Source: Microbacterium atlanticum (GTDB lineage Bacteria; Actinomycetota; Actinomycetes; Actinomycetales; Microbacteriaceae). From it: a stretch of 64,000 bases of DNA. The notes below the pieces were generated by a model. It did no database searches. It was not told where the DNA came from and worked only from the letters and a program-made list of their open reading frames with translations. Of this stretch, positions 17,108 through 27,037 are shown one piece after another (position 1 is the first letter of the stretch; each line of letters begins with the position of its first letter). Location: the NCBI RefSeq assembly GCF_015277815.1, contig NZ_CP063813.1, forward strand, positions 682,001 through 746,000. Direction: 5' to 3'. The position numbers and the translations under genes are program-made.

Positions 17108-18066
17108 CGGATGCCGCACTCCGCGGCGGTCCCGCCGCGCCTCGCGTCGTCGTGATCGGCGAGGCCCTCGTCGACATCGTGCACCGCGGGACGGGCGTCG
17201 ACGAGGCTCCCGGCGGCAGCCCGGCCAACACCGCCCTCACCCTCGGGCGCCTCGGCCGGCGGCCCACGCTCGTCACGCGCCTCGGCGACGACGAGCGGGG
17301 CCGGCGCATCCGCCGGTGGCTGGAGGAGTCCGGCGTCGAGGTCGTCGCGGTCGAGGCGGCGCGCACCTCCACCGCGACCGCGCGGCTCGACGCGGCCGGG
17401 GCGGCCCGCTACGAGTTCGACCTCCAGTGGGAGCTCGGCGCCGACCCGGACCGCAACGCGGCGCTCGCCGCGGCGGCCGACATCGTGCACGTCGGCTCCG
17501 TCGCCACGGTGCTGGAGCCCGGCGACGCGCAGGTCGCGGCGCTGGTGCGGGCTGCCCGCGCCGACGCCCTCGTGACCTACGACCCGAACATCCGGCCCTC
17601 GCTGGTAGACGACCCCGCGCGCGTACGCGGCCGGGTCGACGACCTCGTCGCGCTCGCCGACGTCGTGAAGGCCAGCGACGAGGACCTTCGCTGGCTCGCT
17701 CCGGGCCGCGACGCCGTCGAGGTGGCGCGCGAGTGGGTCGCGCGCGGCCCGGCGCTCGTCGTGGTGACCCTTGGGGCGCAGGGGGCGATCGGCGTCACCG
17801 CCGACGGCGACGTGGTCATCCCGCCGGTGGTCACCGACGTCGTCGACACCGTCGGCGCCGGCGACACGTTCATGGGCGCGCTCATCGACGGCCTGCTCGA
17901 GCGAGGGTTCGCCGCCGCTGCGGTGCGGGCGCCGGGGGGAGGCATCCGCTCCGCCGATGTCGCGGCACTGCTCGAGCGGGCTGCGCGCGCCGCCGCGATC
18001 ACGGTGTCGCGCCCCGGCGCCGACCCGCCCCGGCGGCACGAGCTCGACGCCGCCCGGACGGCGTGA
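17104..18066 (+). CDS. PfkB-family carbohydrate kinase, probable fructokinase
   Basis: A 320-residue ribokinase/PfkB-fold kinase. The N-terminal VVVIGEALVDIVH and GGSPANTALTLGRLG (first PfkB signature region) and the C-terminal VDTVGAGDTFMGALIDGLL (anion hole and catalytic Asp) are present. In this operon the likely reaction is ATP-dependent fructose phosphorylation. ATG at 17104 overlaps the permease stop by ATGA. Other PfkB sugars such as ribose or 2-keto-3-deoxygluconate are possible from sequence alone, but the neighbours favour fructose. Confidence 0.9.
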   Translation: MTDAALRGGPAAPRVVVIGEALVDIVHRGTGVDEAPGGSPANTALTLGRLGRRPTLVTRLGDDERGRRIRRWLEESGVEVVAVEAARTSTATARLDAAGAARYEFDLQWELGADPDRNAALAAAADIVHVGSVATVLEPGDAQVAALVRAARADALVTYDPNIRPSLVDDPARVRGRVDDLVALADVVKASDEDLRWLAPGRDAVEVAREWVARGPALVVVTLGAQGAIGVTADGDVVIPPVVTDVVDTVGAGDTFMGALIDGLLERGFAAAAVRAPGGGIRSADVAALLERAARAAAITVSRPGADPPRRHELDAARTA

Positions 18067-18081
18067 CCCATCGCTCGCGGC

Positions 18082-18116
18082 CCGTGCGGCCGCGCCGACC
18101 CCTCGCGGCCGCACGG
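18082..18116 (+). terminator. Intra-operon hairpin after the kinase gene
   Basis: Thirteen-bp GC stem (18082-18094 with 18104-18116) and 9-nt loop between the kinase and the GH32-like gene; no T-run. Possible attenuator or mRNA-protecting hairpin. Confidence 0.4.
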
Positions 18117-18203
18117 CCGTGACCGACCTCTCGCGTCCGGCCCGGCCGCGAGACCGCACCTCGCGCGATCGACCGACCGCGCGCCAAGACACGAAGGATC
18201 ACT

Positions 18204-19172
18204 GTGTTCGACCTCCCCGGCTCCTGGGTATGGGATTACTGGTTCGCCGACGACGGCGACCGCTACCACCTGTTCTTCCTCTACGCCTCGCGTGCGCTGC
18301 GCGACCCCGACGCCCGCCACTACCGCGCCTCGATCGGGCACGCCGTCTCGACCGACCTCGTGAACTGGACGCAGGTCGAGGACGCGCTCGTGCGCAGCGA
18401 CGCCCCGGCGTTCGACGACCTGGCGACCTGGACGGGCTCGGTGGTGCGGCATCCGGACGGCACGTGGTTCCTCTTCTACACCGGCTCGACGGCGGCCCCT
18501 GACGGCAAGAACATCCAGCGCATCGGGTACGCCACCTCGTCCGACCTCCACGTGTGGACCAAGGCCGGCGGCCCGGTGCTGGAGGCCGCGGGGCCGTGGT
18601 ATGAGAAGCTCGCCAGCGGCGACTGGCACGACGAGGCCTTCCGCGACCCGTGGGTCTTCCCGGATCCGGCCGGCCACGGCTGGCACATGCTGATCACCGC
18701 GCGCGCGGCAGAAGGCCCGGTCGACGGGCGCGGCGTCGTCGGCCACGCCTGGTCGGCCGACCTGCGCACGTGGGAGCTGCGGGAGCCGCTGTCGGCGCCG
18801 AGCCCCGACGGCTTCGGACAGCTCGAGGTGCTGCAGGCCGAGATCGTCGACGGCAGGCCCGTGCTGCTCTTCTCGTGCCTCGACGAGCACGCCACGCCGT
18901 CGCGGCACGGCAGCGGGGGCGGGACGTGGGCGGTGCCGGCCGAGAGCCTGCTCGGTCCGTTCGACGTCGACGCGGCGTACCCGCTGACCGACGAGCGGCT
19001 GTACGTCGGCCGCCTGCTGCGGCGCCGCAGCGACGGCCAGTGGCTGCTGTTCGCCTTCCGCAACGCCGACGAGGACGGCGCGTTCGTGGGCGGCATCACC
19101 GACCCCATGCCCGTCGACTGGGAGGGGGAGCGGCTGGTGCGCCGCGACGCCGAGCGCGTCGCGGCTCTCTGA
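18204..19172 (+). CDS. Cytoplasmic GH32-like beta-fructosidase (catalytic domain only)
   Basis: A 322-residue five-bladed propeller glycosidase of the GH32/GH68 type without signal peptide and without the C-terminal beta-sandwich. The nucleophile region is WVWDYWFADDGD (D11) instead of WMNDPNG; the RDP motif (EAFRDPWVF) and a candidate acid/base Glu (LEVLQAE) are present. GTG at 18204 follows GAAGGA. Probably it splits imported sucrose or short fructosides and feeds the fructokinase upstream. The altered nucleophile motif means the exact substrate, or a phosphorylase or transferase activity, is open. Confidence 0.78.
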   Translation: MFDLPGSWVWDYWFADDGDRYHLFFLYASRALRDPDARHYRASIGHAVSTDLVNWTQVEDALVRSDAPAFDDLATWTGSVVRHPDGTWFLFYTGSTAAPDGKNIQRIGYATSSDLHVWTKAGGPVLEAAGPWYEKLASGDWHDEAFRDPWVFPDPAGHGWHMLITARAAEGPVDGRGVVGHAWSADLRTWELREPLSAPSPDGFGQLEVLQAEIVDGRPVLLFSCLDEHATPSRHGSGGGTWAVPAESLLGPFDVDAAYPLTDERLYVGRLLRRRSDGQWLLFAFRNADEDGAFVGGITDPMPVDWEGERLVRRDAERVAAL

Positions 19173-19341
19173 CGCGGAGCGGCCGGGGTCACGCGGACGG
19201 GCCCCGGCCGCCGCACCGCGGGAGCGACCGGTCACGGCCGCACTGCCGCGGCTGCGGGCGACGCCGCGGCGCCGGTGCGCGCCGGGGCGTGGCATCCGTT
19301 CCCGCATGCGGGGAGCGACGTCCGCCGGAGAAAGGATGACG

Positions 19342-21384
19342 ATGGTGTCAGCTTCACAACGACGATCGGCGCGCGTGGCGGCCGGAGTGCTCGCGGTGAT
19401 CGTGGTGGCGGTGGCCTCCGGGCTCACCGCCGCGGCCGACGCGCCCGCGACGGCGGCCGAGGCGCCCGCGACGGCGGCCGAGGACGGCGACCAGTACCGC
19501 GCGCAGTACCACTTCACGGTGCCGGACCGCTGGAAGAACGACCCGCAGCGGCCGGTCTTCATCGACGGCAAGTTCCACTACTACTACCTCTACAACAGCG
19601 ACTACAACGCCGATCCCTCGGCCAACTTCGGCACGGCCTGGCGCCTGGCGACCTCGTACGACGGGGTCGTGTTCGCCGATCAGGGGGTCGCTGCGCCGAA
19701 GAAGACCAACCCCAACTACGACCTGTGGTCGGGGTCCGCCGTGGTCGACCACGCGAACACCGCCGGCTTCGGCGCCGGCGCGGTCGTCATGCTGGTCACG
19801 CAGATGGACCACCCGACACCCGCGCAGCAGCTGAACGCCTCCGGCCCGCAGGCGCAGTTCCTCTGGTACTCGACCGACGGCGGCCGCAACTTCCGCCCGC
19901 ACGGCGAGGACCCCGTCATCCCCAACGGCGGCCGCGCCGACTTCCGCGACCCGAAGGTCGTGTGGGACGAGGAGCGCGGGCGCTGGGTCGCGCTGATCGC
20001 CGAGCGCGACCGCGTGAGCTTCTACACGTCGCCCGACCTCAAGACCTGGTCGCGCACGTGGGAGTACGTCAACCCCGGCATCGGCACGATCGAGTGCCCG
20101 GACCTCTTCCCCATCCGCGCCGACGACGGCACGCTGAAATGGGTGTTCGGCGTGAGCGCGAACGGCTACGCCACCGACGAGCCGGCGACCTTCGCGTACT
20201 GGACGGGATCGTTCGACGGCACCTCGTTCGCGTTCGACCACGCGGCGCCGCAGTGGCTCGATCACGGGTTCGACTGGTACGGCGCCGTCACGTGGGAGGA
20301 CCCCGCGGCGCCGCTTGACCGCCGCTACGCGGTGGCCTGGATGAACAACTGGGACTACGCCCACTCCACGCCCACCTGGACGGCGGACGGGTTCAACGGC
20401 ACCGACTCGATCACCCGCGAGATCCGGCTGAAGCGCGTCGGGTCGTCGTTCAGCCTCGTGTCGCAGCCGGTGGCGGCGCTGCAGGACATCGCGACCGAGC
20501 GCACGCGGCTCGGCGACGTGACGGTCGACGGCTTCCGGGCCCTGGACTATCGCGGCGACGCCTACCAGCTCGAGGCCGAGGTGACGTGGCAGGCCGCGTC
20601 CAACATCGGGCTGCAGCTGCGGCGCTCCGCCGACGGGACGCGCCACGCCGACGTCGGCGTGACGGAGACCTACGCGTACCTCAACCGCGGGCAGACGGGG
20701 CATCCGTCCGGCACCTGGAAGACCGAGAGTCGCACGCCGTTCGACGGCGCGGCCGACCGCGTGCGGCTGCGGATCCTCGTGGACCGCACCACGGTCGAGG
20801 TGTTCGTCGACGACGGCCGTTACGTGCAGTCGAGCCAGGTGTTCGCGCCTCCCGGCGACGACGGGCTGGCGCTGTACTCCTCGGGCGGCCCCGCGACCTT
20901 CCACGACCTGACGATCACCGAGTTCGGCAGCGTCGTGCAGCGCCCCGCGCGCCTGCTCGCCGACTTCGAGGGCCGCACATGGGGCGAGGGCTGGACGGCG
21001 ACCGGCGACTTCGCGGCGGCCGCTCCCAGCACGTCCGAGCTGGTGGGTCAGGTGGGCGGGCGGGTCGCCGACACCTTCGTCGGCGGCGGCGACCCCGCGA
21101 CCGGGGTGATCACCTCGCCCGCCTTCACCGTCGACCGCGACTTCCTCCATGTGCTGGTGGGAGGGGGCCGCAATGCGCTGGGGGAGGAGCCGGCGACCTC
21201 GGTGCAGCTGCTCGTCGACGGGCGCCCGGTGCGCACGGCGACCGGCGACGACTCGGGACGCCTGCGACCCGTGCAGTGGGACGTGAGGGAGTTCGCGGGC
21301 CGCACCGCCCAGTTCCAGATCCTCGACGACGCGACCGGCGAATGGGGGCACCTCATGGTCGATCAGGTCGTCCTCAGCGACTGA
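19342..21384 (+). CDS. Secreted GH32 levanase/fructan beta-fructosidase with C-terminal extra domain
   Basis: A 680-residue secreted enzyme. A signal peptide (residues 1-32) is followed by a duplicated APATAAE linker. The GH32 catalytic residues are D67 in WKNDP, the RDP motif (DFRDPKVVWDE) and the ECPDLF acid/base. A GH32 C-terminal beta-sandwich follows (to about residue 530), then an extra domain of about 150 residues starting near LLADFEGRTWGEGW, seen in levanases and possibly carbohydrate-binding. ATG at 19342 is chosen because GGAGAAAGGA lies 6 nt upstream; an ATG at 19336 overlaps it. It ends the fructan island and probably degrades levan made by the levansucrase. Confidence 0.93.
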   Translation: MVSASQRRSARVAAGVLAVIVVAVASGLTAAADAPATAAEAPATAAEDGDQYRAQYHFTVPDRWKNDPQRPVFIDGKFHYYYLYNSDYNADPSANFGTAWRLATSYDGVVFADQGVAAPKKTNPNYDLWSGSAVVDHANTAGFGAGAVVMLVTQMDHPTPAQQLNASGPQAQFLWYSTDGGRNFRPHGEDPVIPNGGRADFRDPKVVWDEERGRWVALIAERDRVSFYTSPDLKTWSRTWEYVNPGIGTIECPDLFPIRADDGTLKWVFGVSANGYATDEPATFAYWTGSFDGTSFAFDHAAPQWLDHGFDWYGAVTWEDPAAPLDRRYAVAWMNNWDYAHSTPTWTADGFNGTDSITREIRLKRVGSSFSLVSQPVAALQDIATERTRLGDVTVDGFRALDYRGDAYQLEAEVTWQAASNIGLQLRRSADGTRHADVGVTETYAYLNRGQTGHPSGTWKTESRTPFDGAADRVRLRILVDRTTVEVFVDDGRYVQSSQVFAPPGDDGLALYSSGGPATFHDLTITEFGSVVQRPARLLADFEGRTWGEGWTATGDFAAAAPSTSELVGQVGGRVADTFVGGGDPATGVITSPAFTVDRDFLHVLVGGGRNALGEEPATSVQLLVDGRPVRTATGDDSGRLRPVQWDVREFAGRTAQFQILDDATGEWGHLMVDQVVLSD

Positions 21385-21405
21385 CCGTCCCCGTGCAGGC
21401 TCGAC

Positions 21406-21435
21406 TTGAGATTCGAGACTTCCAGTCTCTAGAGT
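21406..21435 (+). promoter_or_regulatory. Promoter-like site with palindrome upstream of the TetR gene
   Basis: TTGAGA (21406-21411), 18-nt spacer, TAGAGT (21430-21435). The spacer contains a perfect GAGACT-TCC-AGTCTC palindrome (21415-21429). It could be an operator of the TetR protein starting at 21614, or of an unknown regulator. Confidence 0.45.
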
Positions 21436-21613
21436 GGCCAGGGTGCGCGGCCATGGGGTGACTCGCGCACGGATCGACCGACGGCGCCTGGCCGTCGCGG
21501 AGATCACGCGGTGCCGGGTTGTGGGGATCCGGCACCGCGAGCGGGGGGCGGATGCCGCCTCCGCCGCCGCGACCGGTGCTGTGGGCCGCTGCGATCGGGG
21601 CGATAATCGAGGC

Positions 21614-22390
21614 GTGTCCCCTGCTGCTTCACCCCGGACGCGTCGGCCTGCGGGCGAGACCCGCTCACGGATGCTCGAGGCCGCGGTCGAGCGCGTGAAG
21701 GCCGAGGGCCTGCTGCTGGACTACTCCAACATCTCGCTGGAGGACCTCATCCGCGTCGCCGGCGTGCCGCGGTCGACCGTGTTCCGGATCTGGCCCGACC
21801 GCGGAGCCTTCGTCGCCGACCTGGTGCGGGCTCTCTTCGTCTCCGACCCGGGGTTCGACGCCGGCTTCGACCGTGAGACGCTGCAACTGCTGCAGGCGGC
21901 GATGGCTCAGGGTCCGGCCGCGGCGGAGGTCGCCGACCGCGATCCGCGGCTCGGCCGCGAGGTCGCGCTGCGCGCCGCGGTGCGGGCGGCCGTCGCCCAC
22001 AACGTGGTGGCGGTGGAGCACTCCCTGGCGTACCGGGCGTACAAGACAATGTCGGCCGCGCTCGCCAGCGGCGACGCCGTGCCCGGCGGGGAGGAGATCC
22101 GCACGCTCCTCATCGACATCGAGGAGCGGTACGCCCAGCGCATGGCCGAGCTCTACCGGTCGCTCAACGAAGCCCTCGGCATCCGCATGCGGGACGGGGT
22201 CGACGAGCGCGACCTCGCCGTGGCGATCATGGCCACCATCGACGGCATGACCGACCACCGGCGCATCAACCCCGACATGATCGACGCTCCCCGCAGCGTC
22301 ACGATGGGACCCGAGGGGCCCGAGGAGTGGCACGTCGCCGCGCTCGCCGTCTACGGCATCTACGCGGCGTTCGTCGAGTTCGGCGGCTGA
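21614..22390 (+). CDS. TetR-family transcriptional regulator
   Basis: A 258-residue regulator. The helix-turn-helix lies around residues 14-60 (SRMLEAAVERV, then SLEDLIRVAGVPRSTVFRIW); the ligand-binding half is Ala-rich and not assignable to a known ligand. GATAAT (21602-21607) lies 6 nt before the GTG at 21614, so the mRNA is probably leaderless. A longer in-frame reading from 21434 or 21443 would add about 57-60 Arg-rich residues that do not look like a TetR N-terminus, but a second promoter with a palindrome is positioned for it. Confidence 0.85.
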   Translation: MSPAASPRTRRPAGETRSRMLEAAVERVKAEGLLLDYSNISLEDLIRVAGVPRSTVFRIWPDRGAFVADLVRALFVSDPGFDAGFDRETLQLLQAAMAQGPAAAEVADRDPRLGREVALRAAVRAAVAHNVVAVEHSLAYRAYKTMSAALASGDAVPGGEEIRTLLIDIEERYAQRMAELYRSLNEALGIRMRDGVDERDLAVAIMATIDGMTDHRRINPDMIDAPRSVTMGPEGPEEWHVAALAVYGIYAAFVEFGG

Positions 22391-22402
22391 CGCGAGCGGG
22401 CG

Positions 22403-23332
22403 CTACCAGCCGAGCTCTTCGATGTAGCGCAGCAGCACGCCCTCGCGCAGCGCCCACGGCGACACCTCGAGCTCCTCGACGTCCAGCGCGCGCATCGCCT
22501 CGTGCAGCACCACCGCGCCCGCGACGATCTGGAAGGTGCGATCGGCGGTGATCCCCGGAAGCTCCTGGCGGGCCGACGCGGGCAGGCGCGCGAGCCGCGG
22601 AATCCACGAGCCGAGCGCGTCGCGGGGAAGCAGCATCCGCTCGATCCCCGACCAGCCCGGTACCGGGTAGCCGACGAGCTTGGCCAGCGAGCGGATCGCC
22701 TTCGACGAGCCGACGACGTGGTCGGGACGCGGGAGCGCCCGGAACGACGCCGCGACCGGCTCGAGCGTCGTGCGGGCGTGCGCGCGCAGCTCGTCCACCG
22801 CGGCGGCGCCGGGCGGATCGTCGGGCAGGAACCGCACGGTCATGCGGCCGGCGCCGAGGGGGACGGATGCCGCGGCATCCGGCAGCTCGTCCCCTCCCGC
22901 GGCGAGCTCGAGCGATCCGCCGCCGATGTCGAAGAGCAGGATCTGCCCGGCCGCCCACCCGAACCACCGGCGGACGGCGAGGAAGGTGTAGCGGGCCTCG
23001 GTCTCGCCGCCGAGCACCTGGAGCGGCTGGCCCAGCGCCTCCTCGATGAGCCGGATCACCTCGGACCCGTTCTGCGCCTCGCGGACGGCCGAGGTCGCCG
23101 TGGCGAGCAGCTCGTCGACCTTCTCGGCCGCGGCGACCGCGCGCGCCTCGGTGACCGCGGCGACGAGCGCGGTCACGCCCTCGTCGGTGATCGAGCCGTC
23201 GGGGGCGAGGTACCGCATCAGCCGCAGGACCGTGCGCTTGCTCGTCGTGGCCAGCGGCCGCCCGCCGGGACGGGCGTCGGCCACGAGGAGGTGGACGGTG
23301 TTCGAGCCGATGTCGAGGACTCCCAGGCGCAC
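22403..23332 (-). CDS. Ppx/GppA-family phosphatase
   Basis: A 309-residue actin-like-fold phosphatase (exopolyphosphatase / pppGpp phosphohydrolase family). Phosphate loops are visible as [12 protein letters not shown] (residues 6-17) and [10 protein letters not shown]. The length corresponds to the short actinobacterial Ppx forms without the extra C-terminal domains of E. coli Ppx. The gene begins with GTG 6 nt after a TAACCT hexamer (complement of 23339-23344), so a leaderless start is likely. Convergent with the TetR gene and divergent from coaA. Whether polyphosphate or pppGpp is the substrate is not decidable here. Confidence 0.92.
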   Translation of the reverse strand: MRLGVLDIGSNTVHLLVADARPGGRPLATTSKRTVLRLMRYLAPDGSITDEGVTALVAAVTEARAVAAAEKVDELLATATSAVREAQNGSEVIRLIEEALGQPLQVLGGETEARYTFLAVRRWFGWAAGQILLFDIGGGSLELAAGGDELPDAAASVPLGAGRMTVRFLPDDPPGAAAVDELRAHARTTLEPVAASFRALPRPDHVVGSSKAIRSLAKLVGYPVPGWSGIERMLLPRDALGSWIPRLARLPASARQELPGITADRTFQIVAGAVVLHEAMRALDVEELEVSPWALREGVLLRYIEELGW

Positions 23333-23382
23333 GCGTTCAGGTTAGCGGGGTCACCTCGATCTGATGCCGCGACGCCGACGCC

Positions 23383-23422
23383 GATGCCCCGACCCGTTCC
23401 CCCCGAGACAGGTCGGGGCATC
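23383..23422. repeat. Palindrome between ppx and coaA
   Basis: Perfect 12-bp arms GATGCCCCGACC/GGTCGGGGCATC with a 16-nt loop, in the divergent intergenic region. It is upstream of both genes, so it is unlikely to be a terminator. It could be an operator or a solitary palindromic element. Confidence 0.55.
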
Positions 23423-23479
23423 TGCCTGCCGCGGCCCGCGGCATCCGTCGCCCTCGCACCACCGGATACGATGGGCGCG

Positions 23480-24448
23480 ATGTCCGCCGAAGAAGCGACG
23501 CTGCCCGACACGGGCGTGGCCACCCCCGCTCTGTCCCTCTACCGTGAGATCGAGCGCGCCGACTGGGCGCGACTGGCCGCCGGCATGACGCAGCCGCTCA
23601 GCGAGACCGAGATCGTCCAGATCCGCGGACTCGGCGACCGCCTCGACATGGCCGAGGTCGCCCAGGTCTACCTGCCGCTCTCGCGGCTGCTGTCGCTCTA
23701 CGCGGAGTCGACGAAGCGCCTGGGCGCCGAGGAGTCGGCGTTCCTCGGCGAGTCGGACGCGACGACCCCGTTCATCGTCGGCGTCGCCGGCTCGGTCGCG
23801 GTCGGCAAGTCCACGATCGCGCGCCTGCTGCGCGAGCTCACCAGCCGCTGGCCCGGCACGCCGCGCGTCGAGCTCATCACCACCGACGGGTTCCTCTACC
23901 CCAACGCCGAGCTCGAGCGACGCGGGCTCATGGAGCGCAAGGGCTTCCCCGAGTCGTACGACCGCCGGGCGCTCGTGTCGTTCCTCACCGAGGTCAAGAG
24001 CGGCGCCCCCGAGGTGCGCGCCCCGTTCTACTCGCACATGCGGTATGACATCGTGCCCGACGCGGTCATCACCGTGCGCCGCCCCGACATCGTGATCGTC
24101 GAGGGTCTGAACGTGCTGCAGCCGCCGCCGACCCCCAACGACGTCGCCGTGAGCGACCTGTTCGACTTCTCGATCTACGTCGACGCGGATGCCGCCCACA
24201 TCGCGCAATGGTACGTCGAGCGCTTCCTCGCCCTGCGCCGCGCCGCGTTCAGCAACCCGAACTCGTTCTTCAACGTCTTCGCCCAGCTGTCGGACGACGA
24301 GGCCGTCGAGCGCGCCCTCGGCTTCTGGAACTCGATCAACCTCCCCAACCTCGAGGAGAACGTGCTCCCGACCCGCCACCGCGCGAACCTCGTGCTGCAG
24401 AAGGCGGCCGACCACACCGTCGAGACGGTGCTGCTGCGCAAGCTTTGA
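23480..24448 (+). CDS. coaA: Pantothenate kinase type I
   Basis: A 322-residue cytoplasmic kinase, first enzyme of coenzyme A synthesis. Walker [13 protein letters not shown] (around residue 100), the [10 protein letters not shown] and FPESYD motifs and the C-terminal [12 protein letters not shown] and [12 protein letters not shown] blocks match type I CoaA. Length is normal. TACGAT (23467-23472) lies 7 nt before the ATG at 23480, so the transcript is probably leaderless. A palindrome array and glmS follow. Confidence 0.97.
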   Translation: MSAEEATLPDTGVATPALSLYREIERADWARLAAGMTQPLSETEIVQIRGLGDRLDMAEVAQVYLPLSRLLSLYAESTKRLGAEESAFLGESDATTPFIVGVAGSVAVGKSTIARLLRELTSRWPGTPRVELITTDGFLYPNAELERRGLMERKGFPESYDRRALVSFLTEVKSGAPEVRAPFYSHMRYDIVPDAVITVRRPDIVIVEGLNVLQPPPTPNDVAVSDLFDFSIYVDADAAHIAQWYVERFLALRRAAFSNPNSFFNVFAQLSDDEAVERALGFWNSINLPNLEENVLPTRHRANLVLQKAADHTVETVLLRKL

Positions 24449-24958
24449 GGCGGGGTCCTCTGGGGCGTCCGGCCGCGGGTCGCCGCCGCTGCGCGCTGAG
24501 TCGCTCCGTCGCTGAGTCGCCAAGACACGCCGACCGCCTCGGCCGCGACCGGCGTGTCTTGGCGAGTCGGGAGCGCGCGGGCTACGTCGGCCCGCGTTCG
24601 GCCGCCGCTGAGTCGCTGAGTCGCCAAGACACGCCGACCGCCCGAGCCTGCACCGGCGTGTCCTGGCGAGTCGGGCGCGCGCGGGCGAGGCAAGACCGCG
24701 ATCGGACGCTGCGACCCACGCACGCCGCGCGCTGAGTCGCCAAGACACGCCGACCGCCCGAGCCCGCACCGGCGTGTCTTGGCGAGTCGCGACCGCGCAG
24801 GCTACGTCGGCCCGCGTTCGGCCGCCGCTGAGTCGGGCGCTGCGAACCCGGGACCGCAGCGGGCGGGGGGGGGAACACAAGGGCGACGGATGCCGCGGGG
24901 CGAGGCATCCGCTATTCGTTCAGTCTCCTCGCAAAACCGCCCGCCTACCATTGTGGGC
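24449..24958. other. Intergenic region with second 55-nt palindrome array
   Basis: This 510-bp stretch has no supported gene. It carries three 55-nt family A palindromes, broken half-arms (GCTGAGTCGC at 24497 and 24829) and a direct repeat of about 40 bp (near 24570-24612 and 24789-24835, GGCTACGTCGGCCCGCGTTC). A TACCAT -10 hexamer for glmS is at 24946-24951. Confidence 0.8.
24514..24788. repeat. Array of three 55-nt palindromic elements (family A)
   Basis: Copies at 24514-24568, 24618-24672 and 24734-24788, each exactly 55 nt. They start GAGTCGCCAAGACACGCC like the four copies at 5786-6279 but end GGCGAGTC instead of GGCGACTC, leaving one terminal mismatch. Spacing is 104 and 116 nt. The subgroup-specific arm ends show local amplification after dispersal. 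Confidence 0.85.
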
Positions 24959-26809
<1,851 letters not shown>

Positions 26810-26872
26810 CGGCATCCGCTTCTCTTGTTCTCCTGATCTCCCGCCTTCTCCTGCTCTCCTGCTTTCTCTGCC

Positions 26873-26950
26873 CGAACCACCTCTTCTCACCGAAACCACC
26901 CACGCCGGACGTCGAATCGTGGGTGGTCTCGGCGAGAAGGGGTGGTTTCG
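26873..26950. repeat. Single 78-nt palindromic element (family E) between glmS and acpS
   Basis: Arms of about 32 nt: the left begins CGAACCACCTCTTCTC and ends AAACCACCCACG, the right mirrors it (CGTGGGTGGT...GTTTCG). The centre is 13 nt. It ends in GTTTCGGCGGC as the family B elements do, so it may be a related type. Position: 63 nt after glmS, before the acpS promoter (TAAAGT at 26996-27001). Confidence 0.75.
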
Positions 26951-27037
26951 GCGGCACGGGTCTCTCGGGAGTGCGGGGTGTGCGGGGCGGCGCGATAAAG
27001 TGACGGATGCCGCGGCAGCGGCGTGGCAGGAGGCCCC

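Noticed and set aside
16540..18122. Long Arg-rich open frames overlapping the permease and kinase genes
   Set aside because: Typical alternate-frame reading of GC-rich genes; the true genes have clear family motifs.
18186..18196. GCCAAGACACG match to the family A arm upstream of the GH32-like gene
   Set aside because: Only 11 nt with no second arm; it may be a relic but is within chance.
21434..21613. N-terminal extension of the TetR protein
   Set aside because: Arg-rich, non-family sequence, and a leaderless start is clear at 21614; kept only as an alternative in the gene entry.
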